Positions 43,225-53,362 of a DNA stretch of 64,000 bases are shown here, one piece after another (position 1 is the first letter of the stretch; each line of letters begins with the position of its first letter). The stretch is from Desulfosoma sp. (GTDB lineage Bacteria; Desulfobacterota; Syntrophobacteria; Syntrophobacterales; DSM-9756): NCBI GenBank assembly GCA_037481875.1, contig JBBFKY010000004.1, forward strand, positions 232,893 to 296,892, in the 5' to 3' direction. A program made the translations under genes and the position numbers. The notes beneath the pieces are model-generated. The model saw nothing but the letters and a program-made list of their open reading frames with translations, was not told the origin of the DNA and ran no database searches.

Positions 43225-44751
43225 TCATTCCTTGATAAGGCTAATCGGCTTGTTCCGGTGAATCAGCAGCCAGTTCGAAAGTTCAGCTAGGCACTCACTG
43301 CCGAGCTCCTGAACGAGAACGCGCCGTGTTTTCTCGTCGCCGTATCGCCAAATTTGCTGGCACCAGGAAAATGGTGCGGCCATAGATCTGTAACGTGAGG
43401 CGTCTTCCTCCCATCCACGGGTATGGGTGTAATGGCTTATGGCGCCAACAAGCAACAGTAATACGCTAGACAACATGGTTGTAAAAAATTCCCATTCGGC
43501 ACTGACTGCACCAAGCCATGCCAGGGTTACGCTTGCCGCAAAACAAATGTTTGTAAGCCAACGTGCACAACGCGCAGCAAGCCCGCTAGCTCCGCTCCTT
43601 TTTTGGTAAAAACGCTGCTGGTCATCGATCCAGAATGTTTTCACCAAGTCAAGATCTGGCTTAATCGAGGTATCGGGAATCCACAATGCATTCACCGCAC
43701 TTCGTATCCAGAGCAAATTGCCCCAATGTTGATTCAAAAAGCTATCTGTTGGGGTTGCTGTCACACCCGCCAAACGCCAAAAGCAGGCGATGCGGAGCAC
43801 TTCGGCCAGGGCTCGGTACTCAAGATAGCGTTCAAGATTCCTGCCACGATTCGAAAGACAGATGACCAGAAGCGCGAAAGTCAAGAATAAGCTCGCGCCA
43901 ATTTTCCCGGGTGTGGTGACCCAAACTTGCTGCACCACGTAACCTATAATTGCTAAAACAACGGACGCATTTAGGGCAAACCGAAACCGCCGTTGATGGA
44001 AAATTGCCAGGCGGTCTGCCAAAGCGAATACCCGACTCAGGTTGGACTCAACGAGTAGTTGCTCAGGCAGTTGTTTTAGGAAATCAGACACTGATGCTTT
44101 ACAAACCTTCTTCGCTTCTGCATTAAATTGATCCAGTGGCGAGAGCAATTGGCTGAGATTGGTTGTTTGATCATCGGGATTCGCTGGCCAGATCCAATGT
44201 GGTTTTCGCCTTTTTTCACACGGATTTCGTGGACAGTGAATATGTAACACAGGGCCAATATAGTCAGCAACGCTCGAAAGCGTGTGCCCAGATTCTCCGA
44301 CTTTAGTCCGGAGTTGCACAGTATGCGCCGTACCACCTGGCGCAGGCTCTTCCTGCTTGCCATCCCAAAGCGCGATGATGATCTGGCAGTGACGGGCAAT
44401 CCATCGGCTGGCCCCCTCGTAGCCGCAGAATTCCGACTCGGTAGCGACAAACCAAGATTGCGCCTGAGCCAGCAAGTTCTCAAATTCGTTTTCCGAACCA
44501 GGAAAATCCTGTTCGAATAAAACTTTCTCAAATGGGAGCGGAACAATGAGTTTCATTCCCTTGGCAAGTCCTACCTTCGCTCCCAAACGATCCGCTCCAA
44601 CTGCCAGAGAAGAAACCAAAACAACAGGCGTGTTCGGCACTTGTGATCGTATCTCATCCAGGGCTTGAGATAACTCCGCTTCCAGGTCGCACCGATATTC
44701 TTCCGGAAATTTGCGATGTCCGATGATTCCAATCAGCAGAGGAATGCTCAT
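43225..44751 (-). CDS. SLOG-domain protein fused to SLATT-like transmembrane region
   Basis: A 508-residue protein. Residues about 3-175 form a Rossmann-like SLOG domain (nucleotide or nucleotide-derivative sensor related to LOG/DprA). It shows IGIIGHRKF, LAVGADRLGAKVGLA, the IIIALWDG strand and the GGTAHTV loop. The C-terminal part has two transmembrane hairpins (about 258-301 and 399-440). Each is followed by a soluble segment with an RxxxEYRxLAEVLR-type (near 309) or SRYRSMAAPF (near 452) motif, as in SLATT effectors. The ATG at 44751 overlaps the upstream gene's stop as ATGA. The SLOG domain would sense a ligand and the membrane part act as effector, by analogy with known SLOG-SLATT conflict systems; activity here is inference. 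Confidence 0.8.
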   Translation of the reverse strand: MSIPLLIGIIGHRKFPEEYRCDLEAELSQALDEIRSQVPNTPVVLVSSLAVGADRLGAKVGLAKGMKLIVPLPFEKVLFEQDFPGSENEFENLLAQAQSWFVATESEFCGYEGASRWIARHCQIIIALWDGKQEEPAPGGTAHTVQLRTKVGESGHTLSSVADYIGPVLHIHCPRNPCEKRRKPHWIWPANPDDQTTNLSQLLSPLDQFNAEAKKVCKASVSDFLKQLPEQLLVESNLSRVFALADRLAIFHQRRFRFALNASVVLAIIGYVVQQVWVTTPGKIGASLFLTFALLVICLSNRGRNLERYLEYRALAEVLRIACFWRLAGVTATPTDSFLNQHWGNLLWIRSAVNALWIPDTSIKPDLDLVKTFWIDDQQRFYQKRSGASGLAARCARWLTNICFAASVTLAWLGAVSAEWEFFTTMLSSVLLLLVGAISHYTHTRGWEEDASRYRSMAAPFSWCQQIWRYGDEKTRRVLVQELGSECLAELSNWLLIHRNKPISLIKE

Positions 44752-47192
44752 TGATTCTTCTTTGCGCCGGAATAGGCGTGCCAATGTGAAAGCAACACAC
44801 GCTCGGGAGACGCTTCCATCACTCGCATCAAGTAAGCCTTACCCTTAGCCTCTCCCTCCCTCATAAGCCATTCAGGCAAATCATCACGCAGTTCAACATC
44901 GCGAGACGATTCATTTTTGATCTGATCCACCTGTCGATCAAAAATTCTGACAACATCGCCCACTCGCACACCGTAAATAGAGGGAAACGGCAGAAGCATG
45001 CCTACCTTGCGCAGGGTAACACCCTCGAAGTGTTTTAAAGCCTTACGAGCCCGATCCTTGGCATCTTCACAAGCCTTTTCAATAGCCCCCAACTCATTGC
45101 GGAGTGAGGCGAGCTCTTGTTCATATAGAGCCTTTTCTCTGGTATCTTGGCCTACATCTCGCTTGATCTCGTCCAATGACAGTTGCAGTTCCCCCAGCAT
45201 GCTGCGATATTCTCTACGCCTATCGTAACCGACACTAGCAAAAAAAATAGCTATGAAAAAAGGAAGTATCGCATATCGTAGAAGGCCGAGGTAAATTAAT
45301 AGAGACCCTAGCACAGCACCAACAGCGCTTGTCAATAGCATCGCCATTCCGGGAATGTCTATCCCATGCCGCGGAAATGACTTCAGTGAATGTGCTATTT
45401 CGTCTTTGCGTAAGCAATTGTTTTTTAATCGTTCCTCGACAGCCAGCAATCTGCTCTCGGTGGTTTCAATTTCTTCGCGCAATCGCTGCACTCGGCTGGG
45501 CTCGGGGAGTTCAACAGTTGCAGGAACATGCTCAAAAATGTAAGAGTCGTCGGAAAAAACCCACGTTCCATCGTCGCCGGTGCGTGCTGTCATGCGCACG
45601 GCAGTATGTCCCCGAAACAACCACGGAATAATCTTTGTTGATCCTTCATGTTGAAAGGAAAAAACGGTCTCCTCAGGCCGAATGACGTCACCGGGCTTTT
45701 TGAACCATTGGACGATTTGTGCCCGACCTGGTCGGTTGAATTTTAGCAGTTCCTTCGTCGCAGGCGGCAGCTTTGGCGCTTCGGCGTGAAGTTCCTGCAT
45801 CTTCTGCTCGGCTTCATCTACGAGAGTGCAGAGGTAATCGTATTGCCGACGGCAGGACTCACGTCCAGCCTCAATCAATAGGTTAATCGTTTTTCCCTCA
45901 AGTTTCACCTCTACAGCGGATTTTCCTGCCAGCTTGGCGATTTCACCTTCAATTCGAACCACGTCGGCCGCGTCGCGAGCAATCTTTTCTTCTAGCTGTT
46001 GCAACAGCTTACCTATTTCTTTGCGAATGGGACGAAATACAGGATCGCGATAAACCTCGCGCAAGCTTTTGGGGTAAATCCTGAATGCCGTCTCGATCGC
46101 TTCGAGCGTGGCCTTTCTCTCGTTCTCGCGGCACAGCATGCTTTGGCGTGCCAGTTCAACATATGCTCGAGCAAAACGCGGTGCGACTTCAACAGCTTGT
46201 TTAGCAAAGCGGAGCGCCTCATCTAGACGACCAGCAAGTTGAGCCGCGCGGGCAGCGACCATGTAGGCCGCAGAAGCTCGATATGGCAGTTTCTCCAGCT
46301 CGGCGATGCGCCCAGCCCGTTCTGCCCTATCCATCGCCTCAAATGCTTTTTCTTTGCGGCCAAGCGCCACGTACAGCTGGGCCAGCCAGTAGTTGCTCAT
46401 CAAATCAAGCGGCTTGAATTCCAAGGCCCGTTTTAAATGACGAATCGCCACGCTCCATTCGCCAACATCCAGGGCGCGCTGCGCCTGTACGCGCTGCTCC
46501 AGTGCAGCCACGGCCGCTGGTTGGGTGATCGCCGCCAATGTGTTCGTAAAGTGCGCCTTGTCGTCAACCAGCGATGGCGATAGCGAATTACGCTCTTCAA
46601 GCGCCCTGACCTCAGAATCGTCGAGCAGTGATTCATCTTCGATCGCGTCGAAAAGTTCGTACTGGACATCTTCACGTTCCTCCACCGAGAGCGCTCCGAA
46701 GCGCATCTCGTACAACGCAGCCAAAAGCTTATTGAAAATGGTTTGAGCAATCACCTCGACGGGGGTCTCAGGATCGAAGAAACCCATTGTATGGTTTTCT
46801 TCGACCTGTTTTTGCCACGCCGCTAGACGTCTGTCGTCTGAGTATCTTAATCGCCCACCCCGGTAATGTTCGCCTATTCCGAAAACCAGTACGCGGGTAC
46901 CCGAGCCTTCGCTTATAGCCTCTTCGTATTCAAGGTGGGTGAATGACTTATCGGTTTTCGGTGCCAGACTGCCGTAGGTATCGCCCAGTAGTAGAATCAT
47001 GAACTCGGACCGTCGCACGTACCCCAAGCATTCGGCCAATGGTGGTCTGTGGCTGACATGACCATCGTTGAGGTCGATGGGCGTAAGCTGCACTGCTCGG
47101 TGATTTGCAATCAGATCCTTGAGCTGCCTTCGCAACTCTGTAAATTCCTCAAAACGTGATGCGATAAAAACGGCGGTCTTGAGTAAGGCCAT
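44748..47192 (-). CDS. DUF4062-TPR-lipoyl-like-2TM protein
   Basis: An 814-residue multidomain protein. DUF4062 (TIR-like) covers about residues 5-92 (AVFIASRFEEF, FMILLLGDTYGSL and SFTHLEYEEAI). An acidic linker precedes TPR-like helices (about 235-400) and a coiled coil to 470. Residues about 488-560 resemble a biotinyl/lipoyl-type barrel sandwich (IVQWFKKPGDVIRPEETVFSF) without a modifiable lysine motif. A second coiled coil (565-600), two transmembrane helices (611-654), a further coiled coil (660-720) and a soluble C-terminal region follow. AAGAGGAG precedes the ATG. It is coupled to the SLOG-SLATT gene. No NTPase domain is seen. I infer a sensor-adaptor at the membrane; exact function unknown. 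Confidence 0.8.
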   Translation of the reverse strand: MALLKTAVFIASRFEEFTELRRQLKDLIANHRAVQLTPIDLNDGHVSHRPPLAECLGYVRRSEFMILLLGDTYGSLAPKTDKSFTHLEYEEAISEGSGTRVLVFGIGEHYRGGRLRYSDDRRLAAWQKQVEENHTMGFFDPETPVEVIAQTIFNKLLAALYEMRFGALSVEEREDVQYELFDAIEDESLLDDSEVRALEERNSLSPSLVDDKAHFTNTLAAITQPAAVAALEQRVQAQRALDVGEWSVAIRHLKRALEFKPLDLMSNYWLAQLYVALGRKEKAFEAMDRAERAGRIAELEKLPYRASAAYMVAARAAQLAGRLDEALRFAKQAVEVAPRFARAYVELARQSMLCRENERKATLEAIETAFRIYPKSLREVYRDPVFRPIRKEIGKLLQQLEEKIARDAADVVRIEGEIAKLAGKSAVEVKLEGKTINLLIEAGRESCRRQYDYLCTLVDEAEQKMQELHAEAPKLPPATKELLKFNRPGRAQIVQWFKKPGDVIRPEETVFSFQHEGSTKIIPWLFRGHTAVRMTARTGDDGTWVFSDDSYIFEHVPATVELPEPSRVQRLREEIETTESRLLAVEERLKNNCLRKDEIAHSLKSFPRHGIDIPGMAMLLTSAVGAVLGSLLIYLGLLRYAILPFFIAIFFASVGYDRRREYRSMLGELQLSLDEIKRDVGQDTREKALYEQELASLRNELGAIEKACEDAKDRARKALKHFEGVTLRKVGMLLPFPSIYGVRVGDVVRIFDRQVDQIKNESSRDVELRDDLPEWLMREGEAKGKAYLMRVMEASPERVLLSHWHAYSGAKKNQ

Positions 47193-47490
47193 CTAGTTGT
47201 TCTCCTCTTGGTTAGGCGGTCATGCAGAAGGTAGGCTGGCGTGAAAAGCCTTCTGAAATTTTAAGTCCTGAATCCGTGAGGTGTGGTGGACCGATCTGAG
47301 TTGCTGGCATGGTGACCCCGTTTTGAGCAGTCGACGATGCCCTGTTTCAGTCGGTTGCCCGAATCATCGCCTCTCGAGCGGTAGAAAAGTGATCGTGACT
47401 GTGATCATTCAGCTGTTTTCGGGCATAGCTCATCCCCGTTCAATGTGAACATAGAATGGATCCAGGCTCTTGCAACGAATTCCTTTTGCC
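47193..47490. other. upstream region of the two-gene module
   Basis: About 300 bases between the DUF4062 gene start and the transposase remnant. The promoter of the module should be here, but no clear -35/-10 pair was picked out. A 28-codon frame starting MSYARKQ on the minus strand has no ribosome site and is not called. Confidence 0.4.
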
Positions 47491-48548
47491 TTACCCTGGG
47501 CAAAAATTTAGATAGACGCTCCGAAGTGCTCGAAAGGCATGACAATACCGGCTAAACTGGAGCTTCAGCCGACGACCGCTTCGAATCAAGCGCCCTGCCA
47601 GATAGATCAGTTCCTGGATCACGGTCTTGATGCGACGCCGCTTGGCCCGATGCCGTACGGGCGAAAAACGGCCCAAGAGCCCGTTTTGCCCCAGGATGCG
47701 CAAGATGTTGTAAGCCAGTCCGCCCAGGGTCAACACCAAAGCATTGGTCGCAAACTTTCCAGAGGGCAATCGCTCCAAGTCCAGATCGGACTTGATCTCA
47801 CTGTGAAACTGTTCACTCAGACCCCGCTTTTCATCCAACCGAATCCCTTGATCCTCATCGATGGAAAGAGACGTCCACCAACCCTCCAGCGTGATATCGG
47901 GCTGGATCAGCATTTGTCCCTTGGCATCCGATATTCGCTCGGTGACCCGGATCACCAGGCGAAACCGATAGCTTTCCCCTCCATAGTGTCGTGTCACCCA
48001 TGTGCTGAGGATCGCCACTTTCTTGCCGGGCCGAGGCTCCGTCACACGGCCCTCCCTGAAGGCCCGATCACGCCAAGAAAGGCGGTCCGCCCCGCGTGGA
48101 TTCCATTGGATGATGAAGTTCACATCAGGGTGTCGGCGAAGCTCCACAAGCGTTTCCACAGCATCGTGAGCCGAGTCGGTTCGCACCAGCAGGGGCCTTC
48201 GAGTATCCTTACGAGCATGCACCACCATCTTGCACAAAAACCCCACAAATCCGTTCTGGGAATGCTGAGACCCGGGTCAAAGCTTCATGCCCAGACACCA
48301 TCGGTTTCGGCCGAGGTAGGCCGCAATCGACGCGTATTCCTCATCGTTCCGGTACGTCCGCGACACCCCTTCTTTCTTTGTGGAGGTCCTGACCCCATCC
48401 GCATGAGAAATCACCGGCCCTCCCGGAACTTCCTTCTCCAAGCTTTAGCAAAGGTCCGTGCCGCCGTTGATCCAATCGCCCACAAGAACCAGGCCCGAGT
48501 GACCGCTGGAGAAGGCCTTCGAGATTGTTCAAGCTCCATTCTTTTCAT
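47491..48548 (-). pseudogene. IS1380-type transposase, inactivated
   Basis: The intact 251-codon part (47491-48246) carries DDE signatures of the IS1380 family (LLVRTDSAHDAVETL, WNPRGADRLSWRDR and SEIKSDLDLERLPSGKFATNAL). Upstream in the same frame, family-typical sequence continues (RTYRNDEEYASIAAYLGRNRW, then PGSQHSQNGF), but it is cut by TGA at 48277-48279, at a position where I expect Arg (CGA to TGA), and by TAA at 48445-48447. The N-terminal third is missing or out of frame. Clear terminal inverted repeats were not found. This is a dead element next to the conflict module. Confidence 0.82.
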
Positions 48549-49035
48549 GAGGGCACCTGCCGGGTGAAATTGGGACAGGAGATCCTATAACACAAAAGCG
48601 AATGAAATTCAATACGATACATGCGACAAGATAGTTTTATCTACAGACACAATCTCACGGATTAAAGCCTTTCTCACGCAGAGCCGACCATCTCAAACCA
48701 TCTCATGTCCATTCTGAACACTTTGAGTGGTTCCATCGTTTTCTTCGGACTCCGGGCAAATGCGGTTGTCTCGATTCAAAAGAGTGTCGACAAAAATCTA
48801 GGCGGTTTGGTCGTATCATTGACGTTGGTGGCGTGCCTCTCGTTTGCCCAAATTGATCAAAATGCTTGGAGCCGATCTTTGGATCTGCGTACCTTCCTCT
48901 GGTCTGTGGGCGATAGCGTCCGATAGGGAGGTGATGCGAGCCCTTAGGCGATCTTTTAGGTTCTTTTGATTGATTAAGGACAGAAGACACCAAAAAAGGG
49001 CTTTACCTCATGAAGGTAAAGCCCTTCTTGGTAAC
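48549..49035. other. intergenic stretch between IS remnant and tRNA genes
   Basis: About 490 bases with no supported gene. Open frames on either strand (for example 48705-48926) have no ribosome site or recognisable similarity. It ends with the tRNA operon terminator at 48992-49026. Confidence 0.55.
48992..49026 (-). terminator. terminator of the tRNA-Val/tRNA-Asp transcript
   Basis: Thirteen-base perfect arms (AAGGGCTTTACCT / AGGTAAAGCCCTT) with a 5-nt loop, followed on the minus strand by TTTTTT. It lies 10 bases after tRNA-Asp. Confidence 0.93.
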
Positions 49036-49112
<77 letters not shown>

Positions 49113-49120
49113 TTGTGTTG

Positions 49121-49196
49121 TGGTGGGCGGAACAGGGCTCGAACCTGCGACCCCCGGCTTGTAAGGCCGATGCTCTCCCACCTGAGCTATCCGCCC
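49121..49196 (-). tRNA. tRNA-Val (TAC)
   Basis: 76 nt including an encoded CCA. The acceptor is GGGCGGA paired with CCGCCC (one mismatch), the D-arm has TAGCTCAGGTGGGAGAGC, the anticodon loop CTTACAA gives TAC, and the T-arm has GGTTCGAGCC. It is first of a two-tRNA transcript. Confidence 0.95.
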
Positions 49197-49291
49197 CCGA
49201 AAATCCGTCGGGATCATGTCGGCCTCGCCCTTACGTGAGGCCCCTTACTAGCCGAATTCCCACGACCATGTCAAGCGGTTTTTGGAGCCTT

Positions 49292-51745
49292 TCAGTGCGC
49301 GTGAATGTCCTCCGGGCATGGGACCGGTTCGGCTCCAAAGAACACAGGTTGCGCAGGCGTCGAAGTGTCCTTGAAAAGTTGGTCCGGATCGTCCAAAACC
49401 AGAGCCTTGCGCAGCACCTCGTCCATGTGCCCCACAAGTTCCACGTTGACTTCTTCGAGAATCTTCGCGGGAATATCTCGCAAATCCTTTGCGTTTTCTT
49501 CAGGAATAAGCACAGTCTTGATAAGACCTCGATGGGCTGCTAGAATCTTTTCCTTGAGTCCGCCAACCGGCAGCACTCTTCCGCGAAGTGTGATTTCGCC
49601 CGTCATGGCGAGGTCGCTCCGCACAGGAATCTTGGTCAGGGCAGATACCATGGACGTGGCCATGGTGATCCCGGCGGAAGGACCATCCTTTGGAATGGCC
49701 CCTTCCGGCACATGGACATGCAAGTCGTTGTTTTCATAAAAATCCTTGGGAATGCCTAAGCGTTCCGCTCGAGACCGCACATAGCTGAAGGCGGCTTGAG
49801 CGGATTCTTGCATCACTTCCCCAAGTTTTCCGGTAATGATAATCTTGCCCTTGCCCGGCATGATTACCGTCTCGATGCCTAAAAGGTCGCCGCCGAATTC
49901 CGTCCATGCCAACCCGATGGCCAAACCGACCTCATCCTTCTCCTCGGCTCGACCATAACGGAACTTAGGCACGCCCAAGTACTCCTGAATAATGTCTTCC
50001 GTCAGCACCACACGAGTCTGTGGGCCGCTTCGCACTACTTCTTTCGCCACCTTACGGCAGATGGAGGCGATTTCTCGCTCTAAATTACGTACTCCTGCCT
50101 CTTTCGTGTAGTGGCGAATAATGTGGAGCAATGTCTCATCGGAAAAGACGACATTCTCTTGCGTGATACCGTTGGCTTCACATTGTTTGGGCACCAAAAA
50201 CCCTTTGGCGATCTGCAACTTTTCGATCTCCGTGTATCCGGGAAGTCGAATGATTTCCATGCGATCCTGCAAGGGTAGGGGAATGGAGTGGAGCGTATTG
50301 GCGGTGGTGATGAAAAAGACCGACGACAGATCGAAATCCAGATCCAGGTAATGGTCGTTGAAGGCGAAATTTTGTTCCGGATCCAAAACTTCCAAGAGCG
50401 CAGCCGCAGGATCACCTCGAAAATCCATGGTCATTTTGTCGATTTCGTCGAGACAAAACACGGGGTTGTTGCTTTTCACCTTGCGAAGGCTTTGAATGAT
50501 TTTGCCGGGCATCGCCCCGATGTAGGTACGTCGATGCCCTCGAATTTCCGCTTCGTCTCGAACGCCCCCCAAAGACAGCCGCACAAAGTTGCGGTTCATG
50601 GCTCGAGCGATAGATCGGGCCAGAGAGGTCTTGCCGACGCCGGGAGGGCCCACAAAGCACAAAATGGGACCTTTGATCTTTTTCACCAAGGACTGCACGG
50701 CCAGGTATTCCAGGATGCGCTGTTTAGGTTTTTCCAACCCGTAGTGATCTTCATCCAAAACAGCCGCCGCCTGATCAATGTCCAATTTATCCTTGGTCTT
50801 TTCACACCAAGGCAAGGAGAGAATCCAGTCGATGTAATTACGGACCACGGTGGCTTCGGCGCTCATGGGGGACATGAGTTTCAGCTTTTTGAACTCATGA
50901 CGCACCTTTGCCGCCGCTTCTTTGCTGAGCCGTTTCTTCTTGATGCGCTTTTCGAGCTCTTCCAGTTCGGACCTAAAATCGTCCTTTTCCCCCATTTCCT
51001 TTTGGATGGCTCGCATCTGTTCATTGAGATAGTATTCCCGCTGGGTCTTTTCCATCTGTTTCTTGACCCGGCCCTTGATGCGCTCCTCCGTTTTGATAAT
51101 CTCGATCTCAGCCCGAATATGCCCGAAAAGTTTTTCCAACCGCCGCACGGGATCCAGGATCTCTAAAAGTTTCTGCTTGACCTCGATCTTGAACGGCATG
51201 TAGGCCGCTACCGTGTCGGCCAGTCGAGACGGTTCATCGATTTCATTGACGGCGTCCAGCACTTCCTGAGTAATCTTTTTGTTGTGCTTGGCATAAGAGC
51301 CAAAGGCGCTGCGCACACCCCGGCGCAAGGCTTCCACTTCCGTGGGGTCCGCATCGAAAACTTCTTCCAGGTTTTCAACCCTCACGTAAAAGGCATCGGG
51401 CTGGGAGAGAAATTCGGCAATACGGCAACGCGATTCCCCTTCCACCAACACCTTGACCGTCCCGTCCGGAAGACGCAACAATTGCAAAACAGTGGCCACG
51501 GTTCCGACACGGTAGATGTCGCCCGCACCTGGGTTATCCGTTTTGGCGTTTTTTTGGGCAGCCAGAACAATCCTCTTGTCGGTCTGCATGGCCTTTTCCA
51601 AGGCGTTTACCGACTTGTCTCGCCCCACGAAGAGAGGAACCACCATGGCCGGATAAACCACAATGTCCCTCAAAGGCAACAAAGGCATGACGATCGAGCG
51701 CCCCAATGCCGCGGGATTATCTCTTCTGCGAATTTTTTCCAACAT
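49292..51745 (-). CDS. lon: ATP-dependent protease Lon
   Basis: An 817-residue LonA protease. An N-terminal substrate domain ([23 protein letters not shown]) and coiled-coil region are followed by an AAA+ module with Walker [12 protein letters not shown] and Walker [10 protein letters not shown], and a C-terminal protease domain with the Ser-Lys dyad in [13 protein letters not shown] and [12 protein letters not shown]. The ATG at 51745 is preferred over a TTG two codons upstream. It degrades misfolded and regulatory proteins. It lies 26 bases downstream of clpX and is probably co-transcribed with it. Confidence 0.97.
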   Translation of the reverse strand: MLEKIRRRDNPAALGRSIVMPLLPLRDIVVYPAMVVPLFVGRDKSVNALEKAMQTDKRIVLAAQKNAKTDNPGAGDIYRVGTVATVLQLLRLPDGTVKVLVEGESRCRIAEFLSQPDAFYVRVENLEEVFDADPTEVEALRRGVRSAFGSYAKHNKKITQEVLDAVNEIDEPSRLADTVAAYMPFKIEVKQKLLEILDPVRRLEKLFGHIRAEIEIIKTEERIKGRVKKQMEKTQREYYLNEQMRAIQKEMGEKDDFRSELEELEKRIKKKRLSKEAAAKVRHEFKKLKLMSPMSAEATVVRNYIDWILSLPWCEKTKDKLDIDQAAAVLDEDHYGLEKPKQRILEYLAVQSLVKKIKGPILCFVGPPGVGKTSLARSIARAMNRNFVRLSLGGVRDEAEIRGHRRTYIGAMPGKIIQSLRKVKSNNPVFCLDEIDKMTMDFRGDPAAALLEVLDPEQNFAFNDHYLDLDFDLSSVFFITTANTLHSIPLPLQDRMEIIRLPGYTEIEKLQIAKGFLVPKQCEANGITQENVVFSDETLLHIIRHYTKEAGVRNLEREIASICRKVAKEVVRSGPQTRVVLTEDIIQEYLGVPKFRYGRAEEKDEVGLAIGLAWTEFGGDLLGIETVIMPGKGKIIITGKLGEVMQESAQAAFSYVRSRAERLGIPKDFYENNDLHVHVPEGAIPKDGPSAGITMATSMVSALTKIPVRSDLAMTGEITLRGRVLPVGGLKEKILAAHRGLIKTVLIPEENAKDLRDIPAKILEEVNVELVGHMDEVLRKALVLDDPDQLFKDTSTPAQPVFFGAEPVPCPEDIHAH

Positions 51746-51771
51746 AGGCAACCGCTTTCCCAGAAACCTTT

Positions 51772-53028
51772 CTACGCCGACTCTTGGCTCTGGCTGTGAT
51801 AGAGCAAAATAGGTCGATCATTGTTGATCACGACCTCTTCATTGACCACGCATTCTTCCACGTCCGTTTGGGAAGGCAAATCGTACATAACATCCAACAT
51901 GATATTTTCCATGATGGATCGCAGCCCTCGAGCTCCCGACTTGCGGCGAAGGGCTTCCTTGGCGATCGCTCGAAGCGCCCCTTCCGTAAAGCGGAGCTTC
52001 ACGTTTTCCAGCTCAAAAAGCTTACGGTACTGTTTCACCAGGGCGTTGCGAGGTTCCGTAAGAATCTGGATCAGCTCTTCTTCCGTCAGTTCCCCTAGGG
52101 TAGCGATGACAGGAAGACGCCCCACAAATTCGGGAATCAACCCGAACTTGATGAGATCCTCCGGTTGCACCTGGCACAACGTTTCCCCTATGTTTCTTTC
52201 ATCCTTACTTCTGATATCGGCAGCAAACCCAAGACCCTTAATCCCTGTTCGAGACTTGATGATGCTGTCCAGGTGATTAAAGGCGCCGCCGCAAATGAAC
52301 AAAATGTTTGTGGTATCAATCTTGATAAATTCCTGTTGCGGATGTTTACGCCCGCCTTTGGGAGGCACATTGGCCACCGTGCCTTCCAGAATTTTGAGCA
52401 GAGCCTGCTGCACACCTTCTCCGGATACGTCGCGGGTGATGGACGGGCTGTCGGATTTCTTGGCGATTTTGTCGATTTCGTCGATGTAGACGATGCCTCG
52501 AGACGCCCTTTCAATGTCGTAGTCGGCTGCCTGAATGAGGCTTACCAGAATATTTTCCACATCCTCACCCACATAGCCGGCTTCCGTTAAGGTGGTGGCG
52601 TCCGCGATGGTAAAGGGAACATTCAGAATCTTGGCCAAAGTCTGAGCCAGAAGAGTCTTGCCCGAGCCTGTGGGACCGATCATCAGGATGTTGCTCTTTT
52701 GCAGTTCCACGTCGTCCTTTTTGTCCGGACGCAGCTCGATGCGCTTATAGTGGTTGTGCACCGCCACGGAAAGAATCTTCTTGGCCCTTTCTTGCCCAAT
52801 CACATACTGATCCAAAGCCGCCTTGATTTCCGCGGGCTTTGGAATCTGAGTCGCCCGGTTGACCTCGTCACGTTCGTATTCTTCCGCGATAATGTCGTTG
52901 CACAGCTCCACACATTCGTCACAAATGTAAACGGTCGGACCGGCGATCAATTTCTTGACCTCATTTTGGCTCTTTCCGCAAAAAGAGCACCGCAGCTCTC
53001 CCGTTCTCTCATCACGCTTCTTCGCCAT
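51772..53028 (-). CDS. clpX: ClpX ATPase subunit of ClpXP
   Basis: A 418-residue AAA+ unfoldase. The N-terminal zinc-binding domain has two CxxC pairs (CSFCGKS, CDEC). Walker A is [14 protein letters not shown], Walker B is [12 protein letters not shown], and the pore and sensor regions are intact. AGGAGGA precedes the ATG. It feeds tagged substrates to ClpP. A complex terminator separates it from the upstream clpP gene, so it may have its own promoter in 53029-53210. Confidence 0.97.
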   Translation of the reverse strand: MAKKRDERTGELRCSFCGKSQNEVKKLIAGPTVYICDECVELCNDIIAEEYERDEVNRATQIPKPAEIKAALDQYVIGQERAKKILSVAVHNHYKRIELRPDKKDDVELQKSNILMIGPTGSGKTLLAQTLAKILNVPFTIADATTLTEAGYVGEDVENILVSLIQAADYDIERASRGIVYIDEIDKIAKKSDSPSITRDVSGEGVQQALLKILEGTVANVPPKGGRKHPQQEFIKIDTTNILFICGGAFNHLDSIIKSRTGIKGLGFAADIRSKDERNIGETLCQVQPEDLIKFGLIPEFVGRLPVIATLGELTEEELIQILTEPRNALVKQYRKLFELENVKLRFTEGALRAIAKEALRRKSGARGLRSIMENIMLDVMYDLPSQTDVEECVVNEEVVINNDRPILLYHSQSQESA

Positions 53029-53362
53029 GGACTATCCTCCTCCGTTGACCCTAGGGGAAAATCTCTCGTGAATCAACCTCATGCCCCTAGGCCTGATACC
53101 GCCTTTGAGATCGCCAGCCCCATGTGCTGGTTGGTTGCCTTATGATAACCCTTGTGAGGCATCCTAGCAACGGCTCATGCCCCGTGCAACAAATAAAGCA
53201 AAATGTGAGCCAAAAACAAGAAGGGCGTCATCGCACGGCTTTCTCGGCGTGCCGTGGAACAACGCCCTTTCCCGCAAAGGTTCTGTTTTTTTTGCCTGAG
53301 AATCGGCCACTCGGGCACGCCATTGGAAGAGCCCACAGTTTTGGCCGAACCGACTTCTGGAC
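53029..53362. other. intergenic stretch between clpP and clpX
   Basis: About 330 bases holding the clpP terminator (53211-53269) and, by position, the clpX promoter. No gene is supported. Confidence 0.6.
53211..53269 (-). terminator. composite terminator after clpP
   Basis: Outer arms AAGGGCGT (53221-53228) / ACGCCCTT (53262-53269) enclose an inner CACGGC / GCCGTG hairpin. Read on the minus strand the structure ends in CTTGTTTTTGG. It would end tig-clpP transcription before clpX. Confidence 0.75.
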
